Source of the DNA: Doryteuthis pealeii
Taxonomy: Eukaryota > Mollusca > Cephalopoda > Myopsida > Loliginidae
Direction: 5' to 3'
Assembly (NCBI GenBank): GCA_023376005.1
Contig: CM042152.1
Span: forward strand, 80,538,479-80,602,478
Length of the DNA stretch: 64,000 nucleotides
The notes beneath the pieces were generated by a model. It worked only from the letters and a program-made list of their open reading frames with translations. It searched no databases and had not been told where the DNA came from. The position numbers were made by a program, and so were the translations under genes. Positions 22,444 to 33,559 of this stretch are shown one piece after another. The stretch's first letter is position 1. Each line of letters begins with the position of its first letter.

Positions 22444-22784
22444 GTATTTGACAAAAAAAACAGACAATGAAAAAAAACAACTTTTAAAAATTGCCACAAA
22501 TTTTAATGAAACTTCAGTGGCTTAGATAGACATAGGAAGTGATTATTTTTCTTGATTATTGTTGTCGAAATTCCCTTAGTTGTAGCGAAAAGTCATAATT
22601 TTCTGAAAATAAAATTTGTAGAAGTTTCCTATCTTTGAGAATTTTCTTTGACAATAATAATCAAGGTAAATATTCACTGTCTAAGCCATTGAAATTTCAT
22701 TAAAATTTGTGTCAATAGTAAGAAATGATTAAATTCTTTTCACTGTTTTTTTTTTTGGGGGGGGTGGTGAGGGTTGTCCAATAC
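22444..22784. mobile_element. TA-flanked MITE with foldback interior
   Basis: Ends GTATTTGACAA and TTGTCCAATAC (reverse complement GTATTGGACAA) lie between TA dinucleotides, the Tc1/mariner target. The interior is itself inverted: AATTTTAATGAAACTTCAGTGGCTTAG at ~22499 pairs with CTAAGCCATTGAAATTTCATTAAAATT at ~22681, and AATAATCAAG pairs with CTTGATTATT. Confidence 0.75.
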
Positions 22785-23363
22785 TAAATATATTACTGAT
22801 GACTCAGTGGCTGCTGACTTTAGTGGGGTTATGGTGCTTTGATAAATAAACCATCACTTTGTACTGTGCTTGTGACAATTCAGGATCCATATTTGAGTTA
22901 CAACTTGCTTGCTACATTTGTCTTCCAATTTGACAGTAATTGGTCTTCTACACTGATGTTGTTCATAATAACATTACATGAAGAAAAAAAAATTATGTGG
23001 CTACTTATTTTGGGCCCCTAAAAATCAGCCCCCACCAAAACAAAAAACTGCTTACTGTCATGTCATGTTGAAAGCACCGGTTCCCACTAAATCACTGAAG
23101 TTAAGCAGTGGTGAGCCTGTTCAATGCTTAATTGGGTGACCATTTAAGCAATGGTAGGTACTGTAGACATCCTGAGTCTTTTGTTTATCAAAATGACTTG
23201 ATTTGGCATCAAATGACCAGAAAAAGGGTTGATATGTCAAAAACCAACCAACCAACCAACCAGCAAAAAAAGAACAAACAAACAAACAAAATCCTTTGAA
23301 TAACATGACCCAGACAAATAGATTTCTGAAACAATAAAGATAATCATTAAAAATCTTAAATTT
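22785..23363. other. Mostly unassigned; family D remnant near 23200-23260
   Basis: Minus-strand block GGTTGATATGTC plus an (ACCA)n tract matches the start of family D. No gene. Confidence 0.45.
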
Positions 23364-23364
23364 G

Positions 23365-23913
23365 TTTTACTCTAGTATTATCTGCGTTATTCGGACTATT
23401 GTCCTCATCTTCATTGTTATCTGTACAACGTTTCAGCTGATATGCCCTCCGCCCTTCTTCAGGTATTCAATTAGACACATGGCCTAGTGGATAAGGTAGT
23501 TAGGTTAAGACAGTTCTAAGTGACAGTTATCTCTGGATTCCAGGTTCAATCCTGAGCGATGGCAGTAACAGAAAAATGATTGAGACAACTCCTACCCCAG
23601 CTATGGTTAGCGGAATGAGAACAGGATACCCGTGAACTGAATAAAGGGTTAGGTTCAAAGTTCCATGAAGGTTCCCAACTACGACAAGAAAGTTTCCGAG
23701 TTCAAAAAGAAGGTTCCCGAGTCCGAAAAGAAGGTTCCCGAGTCCGAAAAGAAGGTTCCCGAGTCCAACAAGAAATACCTGAAGAAGGCCAGAGGGCATA
23801 TTGGCCGAAATGTTGTACAGATAACAATGAAGATGAGGACAATAGTCCGAATAACGCAGATGATACTAATCATGAAGCCTCATCTCAAACATTCAGAGAA
23901 ATTATTTTACTCT
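23365..23913. mobile_element. Foldback family 1 (copy 1) carrying a SINE-like segment and 21-bp repeats; 9-bp TSD
   Basis: TTTTACTCT lies on both sides (23365-23373, 23905-23913). Left arm 23379-23466 (TTATTCGGACTATTGTCCTC...) is the reverse complement of 23777-23868. Between them is a tRNA-like SINE segment (GGCCTAGTGGATAAGGTAGT, box B-like GGTTCAATCCTGAG) and four copies of a 21-bp unit AAGGTTCCCGAGTCCGAAAA-G. The unit reads KVPESEK in one frame, and the frame stays open into the right arm (90 codons) with no known domain. Related copies: 30885-31200, 45150-45408, 63307-63481. Confidence 0.85.
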
Positions 23914-24179
23914 TTTTTTGAGATCTGTCTCCACTGACCCAGGCATTGAGTGTATAACATCAATGATTCTAATAGTGACTTAGACTGGTGCTTAACCTGT
24001 GTCAAAGACATTTGTTTTGAAAAATACAACATATAAAGATAAAATATCCTTTTAGTTTTTGTAGAATAATCAGTAGTCAAGTATCAGCTGTGCAGTTTTG
24101 TACAGTAGGGTAGGTTGATTTTTCACTTTTTTAGTCATAAAATATTCATAAATTCATTCATCAATAAATATTGTTCAGA

Positions 24180-24390
24180 TGGTGGGGCTTAGAATTTACC
24201 AACTATATACTCGGCTGGAGTTTAAGACCCCTTGCAAAAGGGGTGTCTTGGGTATGACACTAGACTGCATCTGGTGGTGAGGCTCCAGTTCTAGAGCTCT
24301 AGGGAGTGTGGATTACTTCTTTGTTGCCATTACACCCAGGTCCACTTTGATGCAGAGTGGTAGTACTTATTAGAGTCCCACCTATAGGTA
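24180..24390 (-). repeat. Repeat family D (minus fragment)
   Basis: TGGTGAGGCTCCAGTTCTAG, CAGGTCCACTTTGATGCAGA and TGGTAGTACTTATTAGAGTC are reverse complements of mid-family blocks. Confidence 0.7.
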
Positions 24391-24504
24391 AAATAGGTAA
24401 AAAATAATTGGGAAATTATAAGTATTAAATCAGAATACTTGAAAACTGTGTGTAAACAAATGATTATTATCAAATAGGAATAGTCATTTGAAACTATATA
24501 ATTG

Positions 24505-25095
24505 TTTGGTTTGGTTTTGTTTTGTTTTATGGCATATCAACCTCGGTGGGTCATTTAATGCCGATAAAGTTTTGAAATAAATTCATTCTTAATGCATAAT
24601 ACAATTTTGTTTATCAACTCATGTTTTTCTATTTAACCCATAGATGGGACCCTAACAGGTACTACCACTGCGGGTCAGAGTGGACCAGGGAGCAATGGTG
24701 ATGAAGGTGTGCTCCTCCAAAACTGGAACCTCACCATGAGATAGAGTTTAACGTCATTCCCAGGACATGTAGACCCTCAGTCTCCGCCTTCTAGCACCCA
24801 TATGATAAAAAGGGGTTGGGACTTGCCATAGGGGCAATAGGGTTGGAAAAATCATATAGGTGCTAGGGCTTGACGTGACCAGCCGATTGATCGGAGGGGG
24901 CCTCTCCAACTGCCCGTCTAGCCCAAGATAGGGCCAAAGTGGAGTATTGCAAGTCATGAACTGCTCATCCACCTGGATTCTATCCTTAAGCATCACAGGT
25001 CGCCACCCATGGCCAACAGGTGGCCCCATTGGGGGAGTCTTACCCCTCTACAGAGGTGCAGTCGGTGCATTCTAACGCCCCACTGACAGGGCGGC
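24505..25095 (+). repeat. Repeat family D, best plus-strand copy
   Basis: About 590 bp. It begins with a (GGTTTTGTTTT)-like tract and TTATGGCATATCAACCTCGG, runs through GATGGGACCCTAACAGGTAC, AGTCTCCGCCTTCTAGCACC and ATAAAAAGGGGTTGGGACTT, and ends ACCCCTCTACAGAGGTGCAG. At least nine full or partial copies lie in the window on both strands. No TIR, LTR, poly(A) or supported coding frame is visible, so the superfamily stays open. The 91-codon minus frame here is not conserved enough between copies to call. Confidence 0.8.
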
Positions 25096-25149
25096 TATAT
25101 AATTGTGTATACATCATTAATATTAGATAGGGACATATAACTGTGTGTA

Positions 25150-25423
25150 GGAAGCGTGTGGTGTAATGGGAAATGGACTCGTCGCCCCAAGTTCAAATCC
25201 GGGATATAGTAATTGCATTTCACTTAGTGCTAATACCCTTGGGAAAGGTATGAATTCTACTCTCCCTCCAGCTATGGATAAATAGTAGGTTAAACTGGGC
25301 TCTTTAACCTTGGTTAGGCAACTGGTCTCAGAGAAGGAAAACTCTGAATTCAAACCTGTTAAACTCCGCTTAATAAATTGACCTTGTGTCACATCCTGCT
25401 TGTGCGGAGGGGTTGGTAAATAT
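25150..25423 (+). mobile_element. tRNA-derived SINE, family B (copy 3), perfect 15-bp TSD
   Basis: ATATAACTGTGTGTA occurs exactly at 25135-25149 and 25424-25438. The element has head GTGGTGTAATGGGAAATGG, box B-like GTTCAAATCCGG, the family body, and the 3' end ACATCCTGCTTGTGCGG. A target duplication of this length implies insertion by LINE machinery, and its perfect state implies a fairly recent event. Confidence 0.92.
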
Positions 25424-25438
25424 ATATAACTGTGTGTA

Positions 25439-25578
25439 AATTATTTCAAATTGTCTTATCATATGGACTATCTTCTGGACCACAATATAAGAAAAACCAC
25501 AAAAAAGCCTTGAATGTATGCACTTGAAGATTATCAAGAAGAAATATTCTGTATTTTATAACAAGACCTGTTTAAATA

Positions 25579-25622
<44 letters not shown>

Positions 25623-26064
25623 TGCATAATAATATTTATCTTTTATTCTACGCTATGCCATTTTTCTGACATGTTTTCTGTTCTTCTATATTTTGTTACA
25701 CTAGTTGACCTCTGGCTGTGATTATTTGACTTTTCTGGGGCCACCTGTAGAATGACATGTTCTGAAAAAGACCCCAGAAACATTTCTAGGTTCCATCTGG
25801 TAAGTCTATCAAAAGAGCATGTATCATCTGTCACCCATCTGTAAAAACTAATTCTTCTCTTACTTTCATGTTCTGCAAAAAAAGAGTCCAGAACCATTTC
25901 TAGTTCCATCTGATGAGTCATCTGTCAACCATTTATAAGAACTCATTCTTCACGTTTCTGAAACAGAAATCTACACACAAAATTCCATTGTAAGCTCATA
26001 ATTTTGTGAACATTTATTGGGCATAAATACATAAACAAAATCTGCTGCATCAATCTTTGTTCAA
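25439..26064. other. Spacer with (TA)n(TG)n at 25580-25622
   Basis: A degenerate direct repeat of about 110 bp around CATGTTCTG, AAAAAGAxxCCAGAACCAT and TTCCATCTG occurs near 25757 and 25868. No gene. Confidence 0.5.
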
Positions 26065-27075
26065 ATTAAGGGCCAGTTTAGCTCAATTGGTAGAATTTTG
26101 GGAGACAGGAGACCAACTTTAAGAAAGTCTAGAAAGGAACAAGTCTTTGTGTCCCGGTTACGCATTGGTCACACAAGACTAATGCACTTCTATATACTCA
26201 AACAAGAACAACAACCACAGTGTGAAACATGTCAAACACCTTTGATAGTTAAACACTTGGTAGAATTTGGGAGACAGGAGACCAACTTTAAGAAAGTCTA
26301 GAAAGGAACAAGTCTTTGTGTCCCGGTTACGCATTGGTCACACAAGACTAATGCACTTCTATATACTCAAACAAGAACAACAACCACAGTGTGAAACATG
26401 TCAAACACTTTGATAGTTAAACACTTGGTAGAATTTGGGAGACAGGAGACCAACTTTAAGAAAGTCTAGAAAGGAACAAGTCTTTGTGTCCGGTTACGCA
26501 TTGTCACACAAGACTAATGCACTTCTATATACTCAAACAAGAACAACCACAGTGTGAAACATGTCAACACCTTTGATAGTTAAACACTTGGTAGAATTTG
26601 GGAGACAGGAGACCAACTTTAAGAAAGTCTAGAAAGGAACAAGTCTTTGTGTCCCGGTTACGCATTGGTCACACAAGACTAATGCACTTCTATATACTCA
26701 AACAAGAACAACAACCACAGTGTGAAACATGTCAAACACCTTTGATAGTTAAACACTTGGTAGAATTTGGGAGACAGGAGACCAACTTTAAGAAAGTCTA
26801 GAAAGGAACAAGTCTTTGTGTCCCGGTTACGCATTGGTCACACAAGACTAATGCACTTCTATATACTCAAACAAGAACAACAACCACAGTGTGAAACATG
26901 TCAAACAAACACCTTTGATAGTTAAACACATATTAAATGGAATGCAGGTTTTTTGCTCACATCAGAAACCATTATTTTAATGCAAACAATATGAAAGATC
27001 TATTTGAAAATGTCAACATGGAGGACATTCTGTCCTTCTTGAGGGAAATAAAATTATACCATAGAATATAGACAT
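26065..27075 (+). pseudogene. LINE 3' end with five tandem zinc-knuckle segments
   Basis: A unit of 163-169 bp repeats five times (GGGAGACAGGAGACC at 26100, 26269, 26437, 26600 and 26769). In one frame it reads RLRIGHTRLMHF, QCETCQTPLIVKH: the C-x2-C...H knuckle found near the end of Jockey-type LINE proteins. After unit five the normal continuation appears (AHIRNHYFNANNMKDLFEN, DILSFLREIKLYH, stop at about 27069). Each unit is out of frame with the next or stopped, so no tandem protein is made. A SINE A head (GTTTAGCTCAATTGGTAGAA) is fused to unit one, and its TTGGTAGAA recurs at every unit junction. Confidence 0.85.
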
Positions 27076-27189
27076 GAACCTAATCAATACCATACAGCAT
27101 GATCCCCAATGATGCTAACACATTGTTAAAACCAATTACTAAAAAGTATAAATATAAATACACAATATATATTACTTCCTAACCGTTAG

Positions 27190-27420
27190 GCATGACATAA
27201 CCCCAGACGGGTTGATATGCCGTTAAAATCAATAAAACAAACAAACAATCAATTGATTGAGCATTTGCCAAGGAATCGCAAGATTTCAGGTTCGATCCTG
27301 GCTCTCATCAACTTAGTGCATGAGTAGCACAGGTTGGGTAATCTGATCTGTGTGGTAAAGCATCTGGGAGCTGGTGGTAGGTGTGGCACTCCTTACTATG
27401 ATGTGCCAGTTTTTTGCATG
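27190..27420 (+). mobile_element. Family D end fragment (-) followed by SINE family A (copy 2, +)
   Basis: 27190-27250 holds GGGTTGATATGCCGTTAAAA and an (ACAA)n tail, the minus-strand start of family D. At 27255-27420 follow a degraded tRNA-like head, GGTTCGATCCTGGCTCTC, ACTTAGTGCATGAGTAGCAC and GTAGGTGTGGCACTCC, the first two thirds of SINE A. Confidence 0.65.
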
Positions 27421-27480
27421 TAAAAATAAGGAGTAATTTCTATATATTAATACGCATGTTTTTTAATCTTCCAAATGTTA

Positions 27481-27939
27481 TCATCTTGCGACACCCCCTG
27501 ATTAAAAATGAGACCGTTCAAATCATCCAAGATTAAATGCAAAAAATGTAAATCTTGATTATCTGGTGTCGCTTAATCATCAAATTCTTATTTCTTATGA
27601 GTGTCATCACTTCAACTAAATAATGGACCATTCTATTTTATTATGAAGAAAGAAAGGCAAGAAATAGGATATACTACATGGAAAAAATATAAAAAAGAAA
27701 GAGATTGGGGGGAAAGAGAGAGTGGGCAAGCATGTGGAAGTGATAACGCTAATCTGTTTCAATTGAACATAATGAAAAGATGAAAGAAGGAAAGAAAGAA
27801 AAAAGAGTCAGAGAGAGTATCAAATTAAAATTATTATGCAATTTTAATAATGAACTATTTGCAATAGCTCTTAAGTAAATATATTAAATGTTGTAATAAT
27901 TAAATTATCATACTGTGGTATATCAACAGGTCCTGCTAG
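27481..27939 (+). mobile_element. Helitron-like nonautonomous element, family 2 (copy 2)
   Basis: It starts TCATCTTGCGACA after A (27480) and ends GGTCCTGCTAG before T (27940). The hairpin before the end is slightly mutated (TGTGG/CAACA). It is collinear with 6429-6867 along its whole length. Confidence 0.75.
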
Positions 27940-28239
27940 TTTAGATAATAAAACTGGTATCAAAATCAAGTAAATTTATTTTTCTTTAAAGTTACAAGTT
28001 TATCTTTCATTATATGATTGATTGAGTGAAAGAATTTAATTGTAAGTTGATCTGTCTAGGCTTATTTATAGGAAATTGTGTACATTGGGCATTTATATTT
28101 TACAGTTATATGATATCAAGTATTCCTATCTAATACAACCTAATTTGTATACTGTATACTTTTTTGTGTTGGCATCTACATCGAAAAACTCTGTCAATGT
28201 CACCATGTGTACTTGTTTCTTAAGAGTCGTTTTTTTGCC

Positions 28240-29655
28240 AAACAATTATATGATATCAAGTATTCCTACCTAATACTAATAATTTGCAAGCAATTATATG
28301 ATATCAAGTCTTCTTACCTAATACAAATAATTTGTACACAATTATATGATATCAAGTATTCTATCTAATATAATAATTTGCAAGCAATTATATGGTTTTA
28401 AGTCTTCTTACCTAATACAAATAATTTGTACACAATTATATGATATCAAGTATTCTATCTAATACAAATAATTTGCAAGCAATTATATGGTTTTAAGTCT
28501 TCTTACCTAATACAAATAATTTGTACACAATTATATGATATCAAGTATTCCTATCTAATAATAATAATTTGCAAGCAATTATATGGTTTTAAGTCTTCTT
28601 ACCTAATACAATAATTTGTACACAATTATATGATATCAAGTAAATAAATACAAATAATTTGTACACAATTATATATCAAGTATTCTATCTAATACAACAT
28701 AATTTGCAAGCAATTATATGGTTTCAAGTCTTCTTACCTAATACAAATAATTTGTACACAATTATATGATATCAAGTATTCCTATCTAATATAATAATTT
28801 GCAAGCAATATATGGTTTTAAGTCTTCTTACCTAATACAATAATTTGTACACAATTATATATCAAGTATTCCTATCTAATACAACATAATTTGCAAGCAA
28901 TTATATGGTTTTAAGTCTTCTTACCTAATACAAATAATTTGTACACAATTATATGATATCAAGTATTCCTATCTAATACAACATAATTTGCAAGCAATTA
29001 TATGGTTTTAAGTCTTCTTACCTAATACAAATAATTTGTACACAATTATATGATATCAAGTATTCCTATCTAATACAACATAATTTGCAAGCAATTATAT
29101 GGTTTTAAGTCTTCTTACCTAATACAAATAATTTGTACACAATTATATGATATCAAGTATTCCTATAATACAACATAATTTGCAAGCAATTATATGGTTT
29201 AAGTCTTCTTACCTAATACAAATAATTTGTACACAATTATATGATATCAAGTATTCCTATCTAATACAATAATTTGCAAGCAATTATATGGTTTCAAGTC
29301 TTCTTACCTAATACAAATAATTTGTACACATTATATGATATCAAGTATTCCTATCTAATACTAATAATTTGCAAGCATTATATGGTTTCAAATCTTCTTA
29401 CCTAATACAAATAATTTGTACACAATTATATGATATCAAGTATTCCTCTAATACTAATAATTTGCAAGCAATTATATGATTCAAGTCTTCTTACCTAATA
29501 CAAATAATTTGTACACAATTATATGATATCAAGTATTCCTATCTAATAATAATAATTTGCAAGCAATTATATGGTTTTAAGTCTTCTTACCTAATACAAA
29601 TAATTTGTACACAATTATATGATATCAAGTATTCCTATCTAATACAACATAATTT
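28240..29655. repeat. Dimeric satellite, ~96-bp higher-order unit, about 15 copies
   Basis: Two related ~48-bp monomers alternate strictly. One holds ATATGATATCAAGTATTCCT and ATTTGCAAG; the other holds ATATGGTTTTAAGTCTTCTT and ATTTGTACAC. Most units differ by single bases or 1-5 bp indels. Both flanks (28080-28190 and 29877-29990) carry the same longer sequence (ATTTATATTTTACAGTTATA, then AAAAACTCTGTCA-like), so the array seems to have grown inside a duplicated repeat. Confidence 0.92.
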
Positions 29656-29876
29656 GCACAGTTTTATGCTTTCCAGTAATAAATCCAGATCATATCTCCA
29701 TGCCACGTGGTCTGTTTTAATTCATTGGACAAAGCAGACCTATGTAGCGACCTTGTATAATAGGGTGTTTAAAATTTTTTCACTCTTATACCTATCAAGT
29801 TTTGATTGATTAATTTTAATGGCAGGTCAACCCATCTAGAGTTATTTCATACCTAGAGGTTAGAGAACTGCATTCA

Positions 29877-30580
29877 TTGAACATTTATATTTTACAGTTA
29901 TATTATATCAACTATTCCTATCTAATACAAATAATTTTCACACAGTATATTTTTATGCCTGTATCTGCATGGAAAAATTCCGTCAGTACTGCCATAGGAA
30001 GTCTAGGAATTCTTCTCAACCTTCATGCTTTAAAATCACTAAACAGCATAGAGAAAATCCAACTGAAAATCATGTGTATCTTATTTAATGGCAACCCTCA
30101 CACATCTATTGACTCGTACTTTAGCCCCACATTTGCTAATGATGAAATGGATATCACCACATTTTACAATGAGCTATCTTTCCTAGTCAGACATTCCTAA
30201 ACACAACATCCTGATCTTGGGGCAAACATGAATTCTCCAATAGGCAAAAATGAAACTAACAAATTCTCCTTTCACAACTCCCCAAACAGAAATGGTGAAC
30301 TTCTGGCCAAGTTTGTCTTGAGAATAGACTTGTATGCTTAAAAACCAAATACCAGAAAAAGAAAGGGTAAACAATGGACTTAGACCTACCCAAATAACCC
30401 AAAAAACACAGCTAGATTACATTGTAATAAACAAAAAGTGGATAAACAGCACTATGAACTGTGAGACATACTCCTCTTTTGAAGGAGTATCCACCAATGA
30501 CAGAATCATCTTAGTAAGCAAACCAATAAATCTGTATAATATGACTGGTCCTCTTTTGCTAACAATGATATTATTCATGA
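29877..30580 (+). pseudogene. LINE endonuclease-domain fragment
   Basis: Across two or three frames this reads HALKSLNSIEKIQLKIMCI, FANDEMDITTFYNELSFLVR, NRNGELLAKFVLRIDL, and QLDYIVINKKWINSTMNCE with YSSFEGVSTNDRIILVSK. The order and motifs (a GDxNA-like site, here decayed to GANMNS, and a final SDHR-like TNDR) are those of APE-type endonucleases at the start of LINE ORF2. Stops and frameshifts near 30200 and 30340 make it inactive. No reverse transcriptase follows. Confidence 0.75.
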
Positions 30581-30706
30581 AAAAAAAAAATTATGTTAAA
30601 CAAAAAAGTCTTGGGGGTGGGGGTCAAACAATCGAGTCCAATCTTTTTAGACTAATCTTTCTGTTTCCTTTTTTTCTTCTCCACTTCCTGTCTTGTTGCA
30701 GCTGAT

Positions 30707-30774
30707 GTCTGCTTGTTGTTGTTGTTGTTGTTATTTCTTCTTCTTCTTCTTCTTCTTCTTCTTCTTCTTCTTCA
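30707..30774. repeat. (GTT)n(CTT)n microsatellite
   Basis: About six GTT and thirteen CTT units. Confidence 0.95.
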
Positions 30775-30884
30775 AAGCCTCTTGATGCTATTGTCTCTCT
30801 GAATTCATAACACACTTTTTCCTTATCTCCCACCGGGGTTTCTGCTGGTCTATTTATACATCCAGCACCCACATTCTTTTAACT

Positions 30885-31200
30885 GTCATAACTGTCACTT
30901 AGAACTGTCTTAACCTAACTACCTTATCCACTAAGCCATAAATAAAGGGTTAGGTTCAAAGTTCCATGATGACTCCAGATTACGACAAGAAAGTTCCCGA
31001 GTTCGACAAGAAGGTTCCCAAATCCGAAAAGAAGGTTCCCGAGTCCAAGAAGGTTCCCGAGTCTGACAAGAAATACCTGAAAAAGGCCGGAGGGCATATC
31101 AGCCAAAACATTGTACAAATAACAATGAAGATGGGGACAATAGTCCGAATAACGCAGATAATACTAATCATCAAGCCTCATCCCAAACATTCAGAGAAAA
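30885..31200. mobile_element. Foldback family 1 (copy 2, right half)
   Basis: It begins with an inverted piece of the SINE-like head (AACCTAACTACCTTATCCAC). Then GGGTTAGGTTCAAAGTTCCA leads into four 21-bp-type units (one shortened by exactly 3 bp) and the right arm to ATTCAGAGAAA. The left inverted arm is absent. The KVPESxKK frame is kept open, as in copy 1. Confidence 0.75.
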
Positions 31201-31619
31201 AAGCAGCTGTATGGCCATTTACCTTCTATCACATAAATCCTCCAAGTAGGATGGACAAGACATCCAGGACATTGCTGGAGAAGCAAGGACAAACTCATAA
31301 GTGATATTCTTCTGTTGACATCTACTCATGGACACCCCAGGGTAGGCTGACCAGCAAAAACCTACATCCATCAGCTCTGCAAGTAATGCTGTGACTATGC
31401 TATATATATTGATTTTAATACTGTCCTTATCCAACATATAACCAATACAAGGTCTTTATAATGTATTAGTAAATCTATAGATACACTAACACTGAACATT
31501 TGGTAACGAAAGACAAACAACTAACTTGCATAAACAATGAATGTTTAATATACATATGTTATATACTCTCATTGGGTATATACATGAGAGAGTGACTTCA
31601 GAGAGTTCTTCATGATAGA

Positions 31620-31985
31620 GAGAGTATCGGAAAACTGATAGTCAAATTATCTTCCCCTGTTGCTAGGTGGCGAATCGCCAACACGAGGTTGGCGGGAGAA
31701 TCAAACCCTAGCACTTATCGAACGAGAACCGACCAAGACGGATGCGTCTCTACAACCACAGTGAATAGAATCTTTTCTAGTGCTAATTCACCTACGAACT
31801 GTAATTTCACCTCTCAAGATAAGTCCTGTAGTAAATGCCATTAAAATTTGCAACAATTTTGTACCTTTGTTAATATATGTGTGTAATTTCCATTTGTGTT
31901 GTTTTTCTTCTTTCATCCGGAACAATAGTCGACCACTGGGAGATTAAGAGCTCCCTATGACCCCATAATTCCTCTTAAGAGATAT
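31620..31985 (+). repeat. LTR-retrotransposon-like repeat (copy 2)
   Basis: Collinear with 8955-9500 (GAATCGCCAACA, TTAAAATTTGCAACAA, CTTCTTTCATCCG, ACTGGGAGATT). It meets a family 3 LTR in the opposite direction immediately downstream. Confidence 0.45.
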
Positions 31986-31989
31986 TAGA

Positions 31990-32405
31990 GACTTAATTGG
32001 TTAGGAGATCTTACTTGCTTCTTGCTATCTTATCTAGCTGTCATCTTGTCGTCTAGTTGCTATGTTCTAACTGTTTCTTCTTTTTAACTAAGGGCTTCTT
32101 TCCCTGTGCTGATTTTAGTCATTGAGATAGATTAAATTCACAAGACTTTTTTTCTTGATTGATTTAGCCCATGTTCTTCTGCGCAGGGTGATATCAACCC
32201 CTGCAGAGAGAGGCACAACCTCTCTGCTCAAAAGTCAGGTTGTATCTAAAATCTAAATCTAGTCATGTGTCTCTCGTGACGTGTTATCCAGTGATCGGGC
32301 GGGTATAACTGTCCTGGTAGTTTTCCACTCCCTGATCTCAAAACCAACAGCCTCTTATTCAGCTACAGGGTTTGTCAACAATTCATGACACCATAAATTG
32401 TAACA
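31990..32405 (-). mobile_element. LTR-like repeat, family 3 (copy 2)
   Basis: On the minus strand it starts TGTTACAATTTATGG and follows the same block order as 17870-18243 down to an AAGAAACAGTTAGAAC region. Boundaries at the low-coordinate end are unclear. Confidence 0.55.
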
Positions 32406-32489
32406 CATAATATGCAACAACAAAATAACAAAATGCAAACAGGTTAATTGTACATTCAGTGATTAAACAGAGCTGATGAAGGTAAGGGT

Positions 32490-32800
32490 ATTTGCCTCAT
32501 ACCCCACTTGTATGAGCTGGGCACAAGGCCTCGTTTTAATGTGGGCCCACCCACATGCCAAAGCTCATGGGTGGGAAAGAACAAAAATTGCGTCAATCCC
32601 GTCGGCATTTCCCCTCAAGGGGGGTGCCTCAGGCACTGGGCAATAAACCCAGCCCTGCCCCTTTAAATCAAGGGGGCAGGTGTTGCCTGGGGGGATGGCC
32701 CCCTGGGATCGATGCTATTAATTGTACTTTACCAGTCCAGTGTGCTTCGACCACTGGACCCCCAGCCAAGGCCGGGTAATGTAAGGTAAGTTTAACTTAC
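32490..32800. repeat. GC-rich unassigned segment
   Basis: Unusually GC-rich for this window (CTCAAGGGGGGTGCCTCAGG, TCAAGGGGGCAGGTGTTGCC). It ends with a short palindrome GGTAAGTTTAACTTACC at 32786-32802. The 74-codon frame has no recognisable motif. Origin unknown; probably part of a repeat. Confidence 0.4.
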
Positions 32801-33044
32801 CTTAAATCAGGGAAGTATGCTGAAGGTAAGTCTTTGCTAGTCGACCAACACTCGTGTATCTATGTGTAGGAGATCATGGGAGAAAGTTGCTCATGAGTTT
32901 GTGCTTATTTTCTACAGCAGTATCCATCGTGTATTGCTCATCCTACTTGGGTGGTTTGCAAGATAGGACGAGACAGGGCAGGAACTAAATGGCCGTAGAG
33001 CTGCTGTTTTGTATGATGCTACTTCCAGAATTTGTTTAAACCAG

Positions 33045-33090
<46 letters not shown>
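33045..33090. repeat. (TC)n microsatellite
   Basis: About 22 TC units. Confidence 0.97.
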
Positions 33091-33094
<4 letters not shown>

Positions 33095-33559
33095 AGAAGA
33101 CAAATTTACTTTTAAGATTGTTTGGTAGATAAAAGACAACACTTGACATGTTAATACTGTTTCGTAGAATACTGCTTCCAAGATTTACATTTTTATTATC
33201 AATTAAAGTTCGTTGGGTGCCTTGTTTTTGTGTAGTAGTTAACAAAGTGTAATGAAGACGTACTAAAAATTGGTTATAAATGATTTACTGTGTCTTCCAT
33301 GGTTTTCATGGTGAGATGTGATAAATGGTGAGAAAGTTAGAGCCCATTGTCTCTATTCTGTTCTACGAATAGAAAAGAAACATGTCCACAAGCTAAGACT
33401 AAAACAGATAGGTCTTATCTCTTTAAAGACCAAGGGACAAAAGAAAAAGTTTTAAGGGGCTGAAATGTGACCAATTGACATGTGATGTGAGAAGTCATGC
33501 CTACAATCCAAATAAAGACAATTATTTTTGTCTCTCTACAAATTTATACTTGTTTCTTC

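Noticed and set aside
23665..23937. A KVPESEKK-repeat protein gene
   Set aside because: The frame sits in a foldback element and has no promoter context or domain. It is kept as a curiosity in the findings, not as a gene.
24754..25029. Pro/Arg-rich 91-codon minus-strand frame
   Set aside because: It lies in repeat family D; other copies (35255, 8200) do not keep the frame.
32555..32779. 74-codon frame in the GC-rich segment
   Set aside because: Composition-driven open frame with no motif; segment looks like repeat.
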